From IMG/VR virus record IMGVR_UViG_3300027396_000086, positions 1 to 24,794 of that record: DNA of 24,794 nucleotides; one strand, 5' to 3'. Under the pieces are notes generated by a model, which had not been told where the DNA came from, did no database searches, and saw only the letters and a program-made list of their open reading frames with translations. Shown one piece after another: positions 14,658-20,866 of this stretch. How positions within the stretch are numbered: the first letter of the stretch is position 1; each line of letters opens with the position of its first letter. The stretch comes from a virus. The position numbers and the translations under genes were made by a program.

Positions 14658-15890
14658 TCAGCGTGGTTTTGCGCGGTTTGCTTGGGTAAAGTGTAATCTA
14701 GGCACTAGTTTGATACTGCTACCGCTCTTGACATAACCTTCGCCGCCCTGTTTACCTGCTATGCTAGAACGCACTTCTGCTCTAGCATCTAGCTGTGATA
14801 TGATATCGTCTTTTACAGCCATGATCTGTTCTAGTGTACTGAATATGGCAGCGAACGAATTGGCATGTGTTTTACGATACTGCTGTATCTTGGCCTGTTT
14901 AGGCGCACTGACTTTACTGCTGGTTAGCCAGCTGTCAAACTTAGTATTAAGATTGGTAAGATCACCAGTATCTACCTGTTGGTTTACAAAAGTATACAGT
15001 ATATTCTTTAGGTCGCTGAGTTTTTCTGCTGCTAGTCTCTGATCATCTAGGAGAGAATCGATGTCATTGGCATGTTTGGCCACGAACTGTTTGACTCGCT
15101 GTATGCTCTTGTCATCTACTGTGGGCATATGATTGACAGTTACTGGACCCTGGATCATAACAGGACCTTGTTCCTTGATGCCTTTGATAGGTCCAGTCAA
15201 TGGCTGGCTGTTACCTTCAAGGTCTGTATAACTGTGTACCACTATACCAGCTGTGCTTTGTGTGATACGTTGTCCTATGCTGCTGTTAGTATCTATATGA
15301 TAGCTAACAGTGTTAGGAGTAAATGTATAATCACCGTTCTTGTCCACAGGCGGACGAGCATAATATAATAGATCGCCTTTGATATAACCTCTAAAGCTAG
15401 GTTCTATCATGCTTTCTAGTCTAGGCCAAAGACTTTTCATACTACCTGCGAATTCTCTACGGCTGGCTTCCTTTTCTGGATCCTGCTTGCCTCTGCTCAA
15501 CAACATAGTTTCTAGATCGCCTGCGCTGGTAACACGACCATTGTAACCCTTGGCAGTGAATCCGCTGTTGTCTGTTAACACGAACTGTCCTTGTTCGTTG
15601 CGTCCAAAGAACACAGCAGGACTGCCGTCCCATTTGACAGTGACATCGTCTACGCTCTTGGCCATGCTGGCTAATTCGTCTATGGCTTCTAATGCGCCTT
15701 TGCTCCCATCGACAATGACTAGGTCTTCTGCGTGTTGTAATGCTCTGCCAACTTTAGGAGTAGCAGCTTCGTTAGTTTTCTTGCGACCAGCACAATGCGC
15801 CTTCTGGCTAAACCCTTTGGGATTAGAACAGTTGATCGAGCGTTTGTATTTCTCGCTCCATTTCTCGTTTATGACTTCTCTTATTCTCAT
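14658..15890 (-). CDS. Ligase-like nucleotidyltransferase-fold protein with CTS-like leader (410 aa)
   Basis: The frame is open to 15920, but ATG 15890 gives an ATGA junction and an N-terminus MRIREVINE typical of this locus, so I use it. Residues 21-37 are NCSNPKGFSQKAHCAGRK-like, a motif seen in other T4-like proteins. K86-W-D88-G89 (VTVKWDGSPAVFFGR) matches motif I (KxDG) of the ligase/capping-enzyme superfamily; GYIKGDLLYY (168-177), GIVVHSY (215-221), EGYVKS (384-389) and IKLVPR (393-398) fit motifs III to V. A helical insert separates the last motifs. It may adenylylate itself on K86 and join or cap nucleic acid; that is inference. Motif I lacks the usual Arg after KxDGx. Confidence 0.8.
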   Translation of the reverse strand: MRIREVINEKWSEKYKRSINCSNPKGFSQKAHCAGRKKTNEAATPKVGRALQHAEDLVIVDGSKGALEAIDELASMAKSVDDVTVKWDGSPAVFFGRNEQGQFVLTDNSGFTAKGYNGRVTSAGDLETMLLSRGKQDPEKEASRREFAGSMKSLWPRLESMIEPSFRGYIKGDLLYYARPPVDKNGDYTFTPNTVSYHIDTNSSIGQRITQSTAGIVVHSYTDLEGNSQPLTGPIKGIKEQGPVMIQGPVTVNHMPTVDDKSIQRVKQFVAKHANDIDSLLDDQRLAAEKLSDLKNILYTFVNQQVDTGDLTNLNTKFDSWLTSSKVSAPKQAKIQQYRKTHANSFAAIFSTLEQIMAVKDDIISQLDARAEVRSSIAGKQGGEGYVKSGSSIKLVPRLHFTQANRAKPR

Positions 15891-16675
15891 CTTACTAGGT
15901 CTATGATCTTTCTCATCCAACTAGGACTGTTTGGTGTGTAGTGTTCTAGAGCTTCTTTCTTTGGCAGTTCTATTCCTGAACGACCTAGAGTTTCTTGTGC
16001 CGCAGCAATGAGCTCTTCATAGTTGGGCAGCTTCTTGATATAGTTAGTTATGCTTTCTACTGATCTAATATCTTTGACCGTAGCTGTCTGTCCTAACAGT
16101 TTCTTGGCTATCACATTCCAGTCATCGCCGTTAGCGATAGGTTCTTTAGTCTCTGGATCTACTAGACCAAACTTAGGACTATACTTTAGTCCTCTAGCCC
16201 GAGCGATGCTAGATAGCAGTATATGTCTATGTTCACCACGATAAGCATCCGACCCGCCCAACATACTGCCTTGTTGGAATTTAGGATTGGTGCTAAACAT
16301 AAAATCTGTTTGAGCAAACCCATTAGCAGGGTCACCTAATACGGCTGTTTTTAAGTGTACATTGTCGCCGCTGAGTTTTACACTTTCTTTGCCAAACTTG
16401 GCGATCAATTGCTGTGCGAATTCTTTTTTGTCTATTTGGTTAGCATCAACGCTGAGATCTAGGTCTCCGCTATCTGCTTTGCGTCCTGTAGTACCTAACC
16501 ATTTAATAGGCACACCTGCTTCGTCTTTGTCTAATGTGAAATCTAATCCGGTAATCCGTTCTAGATAAGCGATAGTTCCGGGGATTTCATCCTTGGTTAT
16601 TCTGCGTGTCAGTGGCTGTTTGTCAGCACCCTTGAATACATTTCCACCTTCTAATAGATCAATCATTACTCTCAT
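15887..16675 (-). CDS. Pol-beta-type nucleotidyltransferase with CTS-like leader (262 aa)
   Basis: Residues 58-77 (IKWLGTTGRKADSGDLDLSV) show the signature of the DNA polymerase beta nucleotidyltransferase superfamily: a G-T/S helix start followed by D71-x-D73, with a third metal-binding Asp at D124 (AQTDFMFS). The C-terminal half is helical. It should transfer a nucleotide to RNA, DNA, protein or a small molecule; the acceptor is unknown. The leader MRVMIDLLE-G fits the (L/I)xE pattern. ATG 16675 overlaps the upstream gene by 17 bases; ATG 16666 (residue 4) is an alternative. The stop is coupled by ATGA to the ligase-like gene, suggesting the two work together. Confidence 0.85.
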   Translation of the reverse strand: MRVMIDLLEGGNVFKGADKQPLTRRITKDEIPGTIAYLERITGLDFTLDKDEAGVPIKWLGTTGRKADSGDLDLSVDANQIDKKEFAQQLIAKFGKESVKLSGDNVHLKTAVLGDPANGFAQTDFMFSTNPKFQQGSMLGGSDAYRGEHRHILLSSIARARGLKYSPKFGLVDPETKEPIANGDDWNVIAKKLLGQTATVKDIRSVESITNYIKKLPNYEELIAAAQETLGRSGIELPKKEALEHYTPNSPSWMRKIIDLVR

Positions 16676-16940
16676 CCAATTTCTTCTTTTGTTTTCTAGA
16701 CTCAGCTATCTTGCGTATTCCGCGAGTAAATTTAGCAGGGTCTTTGCCTTTGATAGCATTGAGCAATCGTCTTTCGAGCTCGTCGGCCATCTCGGGATCG
16801 TAGTGCTTATTCAAAGATTCTATAAGATTTATAGCACTGTTGATTATGTTGGTAGCCCTGCTTTCCATAAGGGCGTCCGTGTTTCTTACACTGGCTACTT
16901 GATTGAGTTCTTGTAAAATCGATCTTGTGCTTAGTTTCAT
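16659..16940 (-). CDS. Small helical basic protein with CTS-like leader (93 aa)
   Basis: The frame is open to 17015, but ATG 16940 has AGGAAGG at 8 bases and yields MKLSTRSILQE, so the longer start is rejected. The protein is all helix by eye: a leader, a helix with RATNIINSAINLIESLN, then MADELERRLLNAIKGK and a Lys/Arg-rich end (IRKIAESRKQKKK). No named family is recognised. It is the first gene of a coupled trio with the nucleotidyltransferase and the ligase-like protein; being small and basic it might bind nucleic acid for them. Its leader ends in LQE followed by L. Confidence 0.72.
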   Translation of the reverse strand: MKLSTRSILQELNQVASVRNTDALMESRATNIINSAINLIESLNKHYDPEMADELERRLLNAIKGKDPAKFTRGIRKIAESRKQKKKLDESND

Positions 16941-16992
16941 TTTATGCCTTCCTGACAGTATATTTAACACGATTTTTCGGAAACAACAAGTA

Positions 16993-17021
16993 TTGATTTT
17001 TTGTGCGACGCACACTAAAAT
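16993..17021 (+). promoter_or_regulatory. Sigma70-type promoter for the plus-strand island
   Basis: TTGATT (16993-16998), a 17-base spacer and TAAAAT (17016-17021), with transcription expected to start near 17028. It is the only good host-type promoter in front of the small genes starting at 17077 and points away from the minus-strand gene at 16940. Confidence 0.65.
17002..17014. promoter_or_regulatory. Palindromic operator-like site between -35 and -10
   Basis: TGTGCG-A-CGCACA is a perfect 13-base palindrome lying wholly in the spacer of the promoter at 16993-17021. The position suits a dimeric repressor or activator. No binding protein is identified. Confidence 0.5.
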
Positions 17022-17034
17022 ACTAAATAGTCAG

Positions 17035-17053
17035 TAGAAACCATGAGTTTCTA
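17035..17053 (+). other. 5' leader hairpin
   Basis: TAGAAAC (17035-17041) pairs with GTTTCTA (17047-17053) around a 5-base loop, close to the predicted transcript start and 24 bases before the first ATG. It is probably an mRNA-stabilising stem. Confidence 0.5.
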
Positions 17054-17076
17054 ACACACTTACACAGGAGATAGTA

Positions 17077-17268
17077 ATGAAGCAATTATCTGAAAAGATG
17101 CTTGGCATCTTAGAACGTCTAGCAGAGATGTTCCCCAAACAAAACTACCAATCCGAACTGGATAGGTACGTATCATCAAAATATCCCACTTCCGTAGCTG
17201 ATGTAGAACATTGGACTCGCGAGTTTGATAAGCAGCAATCGACCTATTCATGGAGGGCAACACAATGA
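17077..17268 (+). CDS. Small early-type protein (63 aa)
   Basis: The first gene of the plus-strand island, with ribosome site CAGGAGAT 6 bases before ATG. The 63-aa protein is helical and charged (KQLSEKMLGILERLAEMF, then NYQSELDRYVSSKYP, and VEHWTREFDKQQS) without a membrane segment or known motif. The SELDRYVSSKxP and VEHWTREFD pattern is reminiscent of small proteins in other phages and bacteria, but I cannot name a function. Its stop overlaps the next start by ATGA. Placement behind a sigma70-type promoter suggests expression before the late genes. Confidence 0.8.
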   Translation: MKQLSEKMLGILERLAEMFPKQNYQSELDRYVSSKYPTSVADVEHWTREFDKQQSTYSWRATQ

Positions 17269-17384
17269 CGTTTATTAAAGCATTTTATAGCTGGCTAGAG
17301 CAAATTGGTAAAGCTAGAGCAGCAGCACATTTCGCACAAAAGGGCGACTACGAATCAGCACTCAAATTGATGACTGGTGACTGA
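17265..17384 (+). CDS. Very small protein (39 aa)
   Basis: A 39-codon gene with ribosome site GGAGGGC at good distance and ATGA overlap with the preceding gene. The protein is MTFIKAFYSWLEQIG, then KARAAAHFAQKGDYESALKLM: a hydrophobic amphipathic N-terminal helix and a TPR-like helix (A-x-x-x-A, GDYESALKL). It may be membrane associated or bind another protein. Small proteins with this ARAAxxxAxxGxYExA pattern are common in T4-like phages. Function unknown. Confidence 0.78.
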   Translation: MTFIKAFYSWLEQIGKARAAAHFAQKGDYESALKLMTGD

Positions 17385-17385
17385 T

Positions 17386-17562
17386 ATGAGATATATTGTT
17401 AAGGCCATCATGTCATTTTTTGATTCTTGTGATCCAGTACAAGAGAAAGAATGGTTACAGCTGGCAAGGACAGAATATCGAAATGACGCGGACTATGCTT
17501 ATCATATGTTGAAATTGGGTAAAGTTCCATATTATGATACCAGCATATTAGGTTATAAATAA
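17386..17562 (+). CDS. Small protein (58 aa)
   Basis: ATG 17386 lies one base after the preceding stop; a GTG at 17377 in the same frame is a less likely start. The protein is MRYIVKAIMSFFDSCD, then EKEWLQLARTEYRNDADYAYHMLKLGK: a hydrophobic N-terminal helix and a charged helical domain. No named family is recognised. Ribosome site is weak, so translation probably depends on coupling. The gene ends at the second promoter of the island, at 17563. Confidence 0.7.
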   Translation: MRYIVKAIMSFFDSCDPVQEKEWLQLARTEYRNDADYAYHMLKLGKVPYYDTSILGYK

Positions 17563-17592
17563 TTGACTTGTTAACAAGCGAGGATATATAAT
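17563..17592 (+). promoter_or_regulatory. Strong sigma70-type promoter
   Basis: TTGACT (17563-17568), an 18-base spacer and a perfect TATAAT (17587-17592). The start would fall near 17599, giving a leader of about 19 bases before ATG 17618. It begins in the stop codon region of the 58-aa gene. Confidence 0.8.
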
Positions 17593-17617
17593 GTACACAT
17601 ACACACAGGAGAGTTTT

Positions 17618-17839
17618 ATGTTTTCACCACAATTTTTCGTCGACACTTTTCAAAACACCAAGAAAGTTGTCGCAGACCAAATTTTCAAAGATCCAGCATT
17701 GAATAAAGCAGCACACGCATACATCGATGCACAGACGCAATTTGCCAAGATGGCTATCAACAATACCATCGACATGGCTAAGTATTCTGTGGATTCCATT
17801 AGCAAACATTGGTTTCCAAAGAAGGAATGGACCGCCTAA
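17618..17839 (+). CDS. Phasin-like small protein (73 aa)
   Basis: The open frame begins at 17591, but ATG 17618 has AGGAGAG 7 bases upstream and lies after the likely transcript start, so it is chosen. The protein is an amphipathic helix bundle type: SPQFFVDTFQNTKKVVADQ, then AAHAYIDAQTQFAKMAI and NNTIDMAKYSVDSISKHW. The pattern (hydrophobic plus Gln/Thr/Lys, AQTQFAKxAxxNTxDMAK) resembles phasins, which coat polyhydroxyalkanoate granules, but it is shorter than bacterial phasins and the call is tentative. A strong host-type promoter drives it. Confidence 0.75.
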   Translation: MFSPQFFVDTFQNTKKVVADQIFKDPALNKAAHAYIDAQTQFAKMAINNTIDMAKYSVDSISKHWFPKKEWTA

Positions 17840-17875
17840 AGGTCTTAGACATACACACACACAAAGGAGAATATT

Positions 17876-18157
17876 ATGTCACAATCAAACGGACTACATG
17901 AAATGATCAAAGCCCCAGAAGTTAAATTTAATAAGAACGGGTATGAAATCCGTACAGACATTCTGGCTATGGCTAAAGACCTTGTTGCTCAAGACTTTCA
18001 AGTCAAGTTTCAAGGTTGGGAAATGACTGCTACTCGTGATGAGAAGACTGGTCAGATCGTTAGCACTGTTAGCATGCCTGAATTCCCAGGGCTCGATAAG
18101 GTACTAGAAACTGCCGAGAAAATGTACGCATTTGTTAACTCAGGCGTGAAGAAGTAA
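17876..18157 (+). CDS. Conserved phage protein of unknown function (93 aa)
   Basis: Ribosome site AAAGGAGA precedes ATG at good distance. The 93-aa protein has the segments KNGYEIRTDILAMAKDLV, FQVKFQGWEMTATRDEKTG and MPEFPGLDKVLETAEKMYAF. This order (EIRTxIL-MAKDxV, GWEMxxxRDEKTGxIV, MPEFPGLDxVLETAxKMYxFV) is a recurrent unnamed family in T4-like aquatic phages. It is mixed alpha/beta with no catalytic motif. It is the last gene of the plus-strand island, cotranscribed with the phasin-like gene from 17563, and its leader repeats the ACACACA-AGGAG pattern of the other two main genes there. Confidence 0.82.
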   Translation: MSQSNGLHEMIKAPEVKFNKNGYEIRTDILAMAKDLVAQDFQVKFQGWEMTATRDEKTGQIVSTVSMPEFPGLDKVLETAEKMYAFVNSGVKK

Positions 18158-18200
18158 TTATTACCGCATAGCGGATTACATATATTTTATTAGTAAACAG

Positions 18201-18222
18201 AAAGGACTCTTCGGAGTCCTTT
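18201..18222. terminator. Bidirectional terminator between convergent transcripts
   Basis: AAAGGACTC-TTCG-GAGTCCTTT, a 9-bp stem with a stable UUCG loop on the plus strand. T-rich sequence follows on the plus side (TCATATTTTT) and weaker T-rich sequence on the minus side. It separates the plus island from the minus-strand gene whose stop (18222-18224) touches the stem. Confidence 0.88.
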
Positions 18223-18842
18223 CATATTTTTCGCATTAGATAAATCGCTTGATTTCTTTTATTTCCTGAAGCATATAACGAAATCGGCAGTTTGGAAGAT
18301 AGCCATTCTGTTAATTGTGTGGGATTAAAGTTTTCCATATCGGCTGTAGAATTTTCTATGCTACCATTATTGATAACAAGATTATCTCCATAAGGTGGAG
18401 TCCAATAACTACGTATGATTTCTAGATTAGCTTCTACAGCATAATCTTTTTCTATGACTAAAAATCGATATGATTGCTGTCCATAGTGTTTCATTACAGC
18501 TACTCTATCTATACCGCCATAATATCGTTGGTCATTTAATCGTATAGCAGGTATAGGATCTCTCCAGCAGCGATCTCTATTCCATATTAATGACAGCTTG
18601 ATAATCTTTTCTAATCTAGTTAGAAAGTTTTTTTCTAATGTAGTCTTTTTAACGCTAGAGACTAGTTGTTTAATTAGGTATCTATTGGTATCAAATATTT
18701 CTAGATCGTTAAACAAATGCCATTTAGACATAATAGCACCAAACACTGGTCCCATAATTTCTATATAATGATCTTCTATATTCCAGAGACCGTCAGTGTA
18801 TAGGTATCCTAAAGGTAATGTTTCATACCTTATAGGCATCAT
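18222..18842 (-). CDS. Unknown protein (206 aa)
   Basis: No named domain recognised. The 206-aa protein has an aromatic N-terminus (PIRYETLPLGYLYTDGLW), helical middle (YLIKQLVSSVKKTTLEK, then LEKIIKLSLIWNRDR) and a beta-rich part (YRFLVIEKDYAVEANLEI). Base composition is more AT-rich than in the surrounding genes, with many AAA/ATA/TTA-type codons, which may mean recent acquisition. It lacks the CTS-like leader found on the next three genes. Ribosome site AAGG is 5 bases before ATG 18842; ATG 18839 is equally possible. It begins one base after the upstream stop, so it belongs to the same transcript. Confidence 0.72.
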   Translation of the reverse strand: MMPIRYETLPLGYLYTDGLWNIEDHYIEIMGPVFGAIMSKWHLFNDLEIFDTNRYLIKQLVSSVKKTTLEKNFLTRLEKIIKLSLIWNRDRCWRDPIPAIRLNDQRYYGGIDRVAVMKHYGQQSYRFLVIEKDYAVEANLEIIRSYWTPPYGDNLVINNGSIENSTADMENFNPTQLTEWLSSKLPISLYASGNKRNQAIYLMRKI

Positions 18843-18843
18843 A

Positions 18844-19959
18844 TTAACCTTGGAATTCTATCTGATAGTCAGCTTCTGTTGTGTTAGGAAAACGTGTGGT
18901 CAGCTTCTGTATGATGTCAGCACGGCTTTCACCATCGATGCGAGCTTGTCTGCCCGATGCTATCTGTGTTACTAGATAAGTGCCAACACCTTCTTGTGGC
19001 TGATCTTCTGGTTCTGGTTCTGCTGCTTTGCTATTCCAGCTTTGTGGAAACTTATTTTGTAAATCAGTTATAGCTTTGTCGATATCATACCCGCCGCGAG
19101 CAATTTCGTTAGAATTAGTCTTGATCTCTTGAGCATTATCTTTCATAGCCTTGGCTATGCGTTGTAGCAGACCCGGGAACAATTCAGCAAATTTTTCATC
19201 ACCTCGACTGTAACTTATGGTTTGATTACCGTTGTTCATTTGATTAGTAGGAGCATGTATTTGCCACTTACCATTAACATCATCTATGTTTGCTTTATCG
19301 ACGATTGAGATCAAAGGACCATCGGGAGCATAGTTGTTGAACCAACGTATACCTGAACTAGAACCTGTACAGAAACTAGCACGGAATCCTGCTGCGTTGT
19401 TAAATGTATAACATGATCCGTAGTTATAAGGAATTACCGCAAAGAATCTATCATCGTCTATAAGAATAGTTTCTTTCTTTTCTTTCTTGTGTTTTTCTAT
19501 GATACCGGCATCTTTGATGCGTTCTAGTTCGTCTCTGTAATGTCTATCTTGTACGATTGCCTGTATCTGACGTAGGTTCTTAAACTTGTTAAAATCTTGA
19601 TGTTCTGGTTTTAGTTTTTTACGCAGACTGAGAGCTTTCCACGCACCTAGAGCATCGCCGCCTTCACCGTCTACATCTTCATAGTCAACTACACCTTTTG
19701 AATACAGTCTGGTCAGCCACTCATCAAACTTGCCATCTGTGGATACATCACCGTAGTCAGTCGCTGACAATGATCTATCTAATAGGTCACTCCATAGTTT
19801 CATTACTTCTTCTGGTTCGGGTTTTGTCCCTAATTTAGCCAAATCGCCTTTGGGGATAGTATGGTCGTGTATCAGGGCCAGATAGACCTGTTTGACCATC
19901 TGTGGATCTTTTATCTTTGCCGCTACGTTGGCTTCTAATATGACTTGATTTAGTTTCAT
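18844..19959 (-). CDS. Unknown protein with CTS-like leader and Cys/Trp-rich core domain (371 aa)
   Basis: The leader is MKLNQVILE followed by A, almost the T4 internal-protein pattern. Residues 15-160 are helical and charged. Residues 165-240 form a distinct beta-rich core: IDDDRFFAVIPYNYGSC, FRASFCTGSSSGIRW, then Y210 and PLISIVDKANI followed by KWQIH. The order ...P-x(4)-GSC...CT...W..Y...G-L-x-I-DK...K-x-x-x-H is shared with a family of unnamed T4-like and other phage proteins that usually show WCT at the second element. The final 100 residues are acidic linker and a small domain. Function is unknown. ATG 19959 overlaps the upstream stop by ATGA. Confidence 0.78.
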   Translation of the reverse strand: MKLNQVILEANVAAKIKDPQMVKQVYLALIHDHTIPKGDLAKLGTKPEPEEVMKLWSDLLDRSLSATDYGDVSTDGKFDEWLTRLYSKGVVDYEDVDGEGGDALGAWKALSLRKKLKPEHQDFNKFKNLRQIQAIVQDRHYRDELERIKDAGIIEKHKKEKKETILIDDDRFFAVIPYNYGSCYTFNNAAGFRASFCTGSSSGIRWFNNYAPDGPLISIVDKANIDDVNGKWQIHAPTNQMNNGNQTISYSRGDEKFAELFPGLLQRIAKAMKDNAQEIKTNSNEIARGGYDIDKAITDLQNKFPQSWNSKAAEPEPEDQPQEGVGTYLVTQIASGRQARIDGESRADIIQKLTTRFPNTTEADYQIEFQG

Positions 19960-20843
19960 CCTGATATCACGACCCTTTTAAAGAAACCTAGGATCGTTCC
20001 TAGCTTTTTCATATCACCATTAGAGATGTCTTTCAATAACATCTTTGGTCCTTCTTCGAACTGAGGCTGTAATTCATCGCCTCGAGCATACTGTGGTCTC
20101 TGTAATGCTCCTGTCTGTTCTGGATAATAATGTGCTGCGGTCATTAGCACAGCGTGATTGATAGTTTTTTTCACGATACCGGGTGCTTCTGTGCCGCCTC
20201 TGCGTATCTCATCTATTTGATTTTCTAATCTTTCTACATAATCTAGTTTTTTCTTAGCTTTACTGAAAGCATCATTTTTGATCATAGTAACAATATGTCC
20301 ACGTAAGCTAACGATAGCAGCTTCCATAGCTTTGACCCACATAGGTCTAAATTTCTCTATGAGATATTCTGTAGTAACATTGCCCAGCCCTCCCTTCTTT
20401 GCCTGAGCTTGATACTCTTTTCTTTTCTTGCGTTTATCAGTGACTGTTGTTGTGTTAGTACCTACATAAAATTTGGTCAGCTTGCCGATCTTGCCTTTGA
20501 TAAAATCGATATTATTGCCGCCGCGGTCATTGTTAAAAGTTTCTGGCTCACCGCCTGCGCTGGCTACAGAATGATAGCTACCCTGTGATGCTTTGATAGC
20601 AGCAACACCTTTGGTTCCTTGTATAACTACCCAAGCACCCCTATAGGCATTCTTTAGTTCGCTCCAGGAAATCTTTTCTACAGGACCGTACTTGATATCG
20701 TGTCCTAATCCTTGTGTTTTGTGTAGATACTGTATAACCTCCTGTCCTCCAGGCTGGTTTTTAACTAGGTCAAGACTTGAACTGACTTCAGCAAGGACGC
20801 CTTCGCATAATTGGGCAAATAAATGGCAAGTTTCTATTCTCAT
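19956..20843 (-). CDS. Unknown protein with CTS-like leader (295 aa)
   Basis: The N-terminus MRIETCHLFAQLCE-G has an LxE site at residue 14 and another (LAE) at 19. The body is mixed: a beta-rich region to about residue 130 (SWSELKNAYRGAWVVIQG, VAAIKASQGSYHSVA), a Lys-rich segment (DKRKKRKEYQAQAKKGG) and a long helical half (WVKAMEAAIVSLRGHIV, AKKKLDYVERLENQI). No named family is recognised. ATG 20843 has no ribosome site and lies 4 bases from an AATAAATA, so a transcript from that promoter would be nearly leaderless. Overlaps the next gene by ATGA. Confidence 0.75.
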   Translation of the reverse strand: MRIETCHLFAQLCEGVLAEVSSSLDLVKNQPGGQEVIQYLHKTQGLGHDIKYGPVEKISWSELKNAYRGAWVVIQGTKGVAAIKASQGSYHSVASAGGEPETFNNDRGGNNIDFIKGKIGKLTKFYVGTNTTTVTDKRKKRKEYQAQAKKGGLGNVTTEYLIEKFRPMWVKAMEAAIVSLRGHIVTMIKNDAFSKAKKKLDYVERLENQIDEIRRGGTEAPGIVKKTINHAVLMTAAHYYPEQTGALQRPQYARGDELQPQFEEGPKMLLKDISNGDMKKLGTILGFFKRVVISG

Positions 20844-20847
20844 AACG

Positions 20848-20855
20848 TATTTATT
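20848..20855 (-). promoter_or_regulatory. Late-promoter-like AATAAATAC abutting a start codon
   Basis: Minus-strand AATAAATAC followed by GTT and ATG 20843. The motif matches the others in this window, but the start of transcription would fall on or next to the ATG. Confidence 0.4.
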
Positions 20856-20866
20856 TCTCTATAGTT

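Noticed and set aside
15550-15906. Plus-strand open frame of 118 codons
   Set aside because: Antisense to the ligase-like gene with its clear motifs; no initiation signals.
16941-17015. N-terminal extension of the 93-aa protein to 17015
   Set aside because: It would cover the plus-strand promoter, has no ribosome site, and its Cys-rich residues look unlike a real N-terminus; ATG 16940 has AGGAAGG.
17060-17263. Minus-strand open frame of 67 codons
   Set aside because: It is the antisense of the 63-aa plus-strand gene, which has a good ribosome site, promoter and ATGA coupling.
18160-18176. Second hairpin (CCGC-ATA-GCGG) after the 93-aa gene as a terminator
   Set aside because: Only four pairs and no U tract; the strong hairpin at 18201-18222 explains termination.
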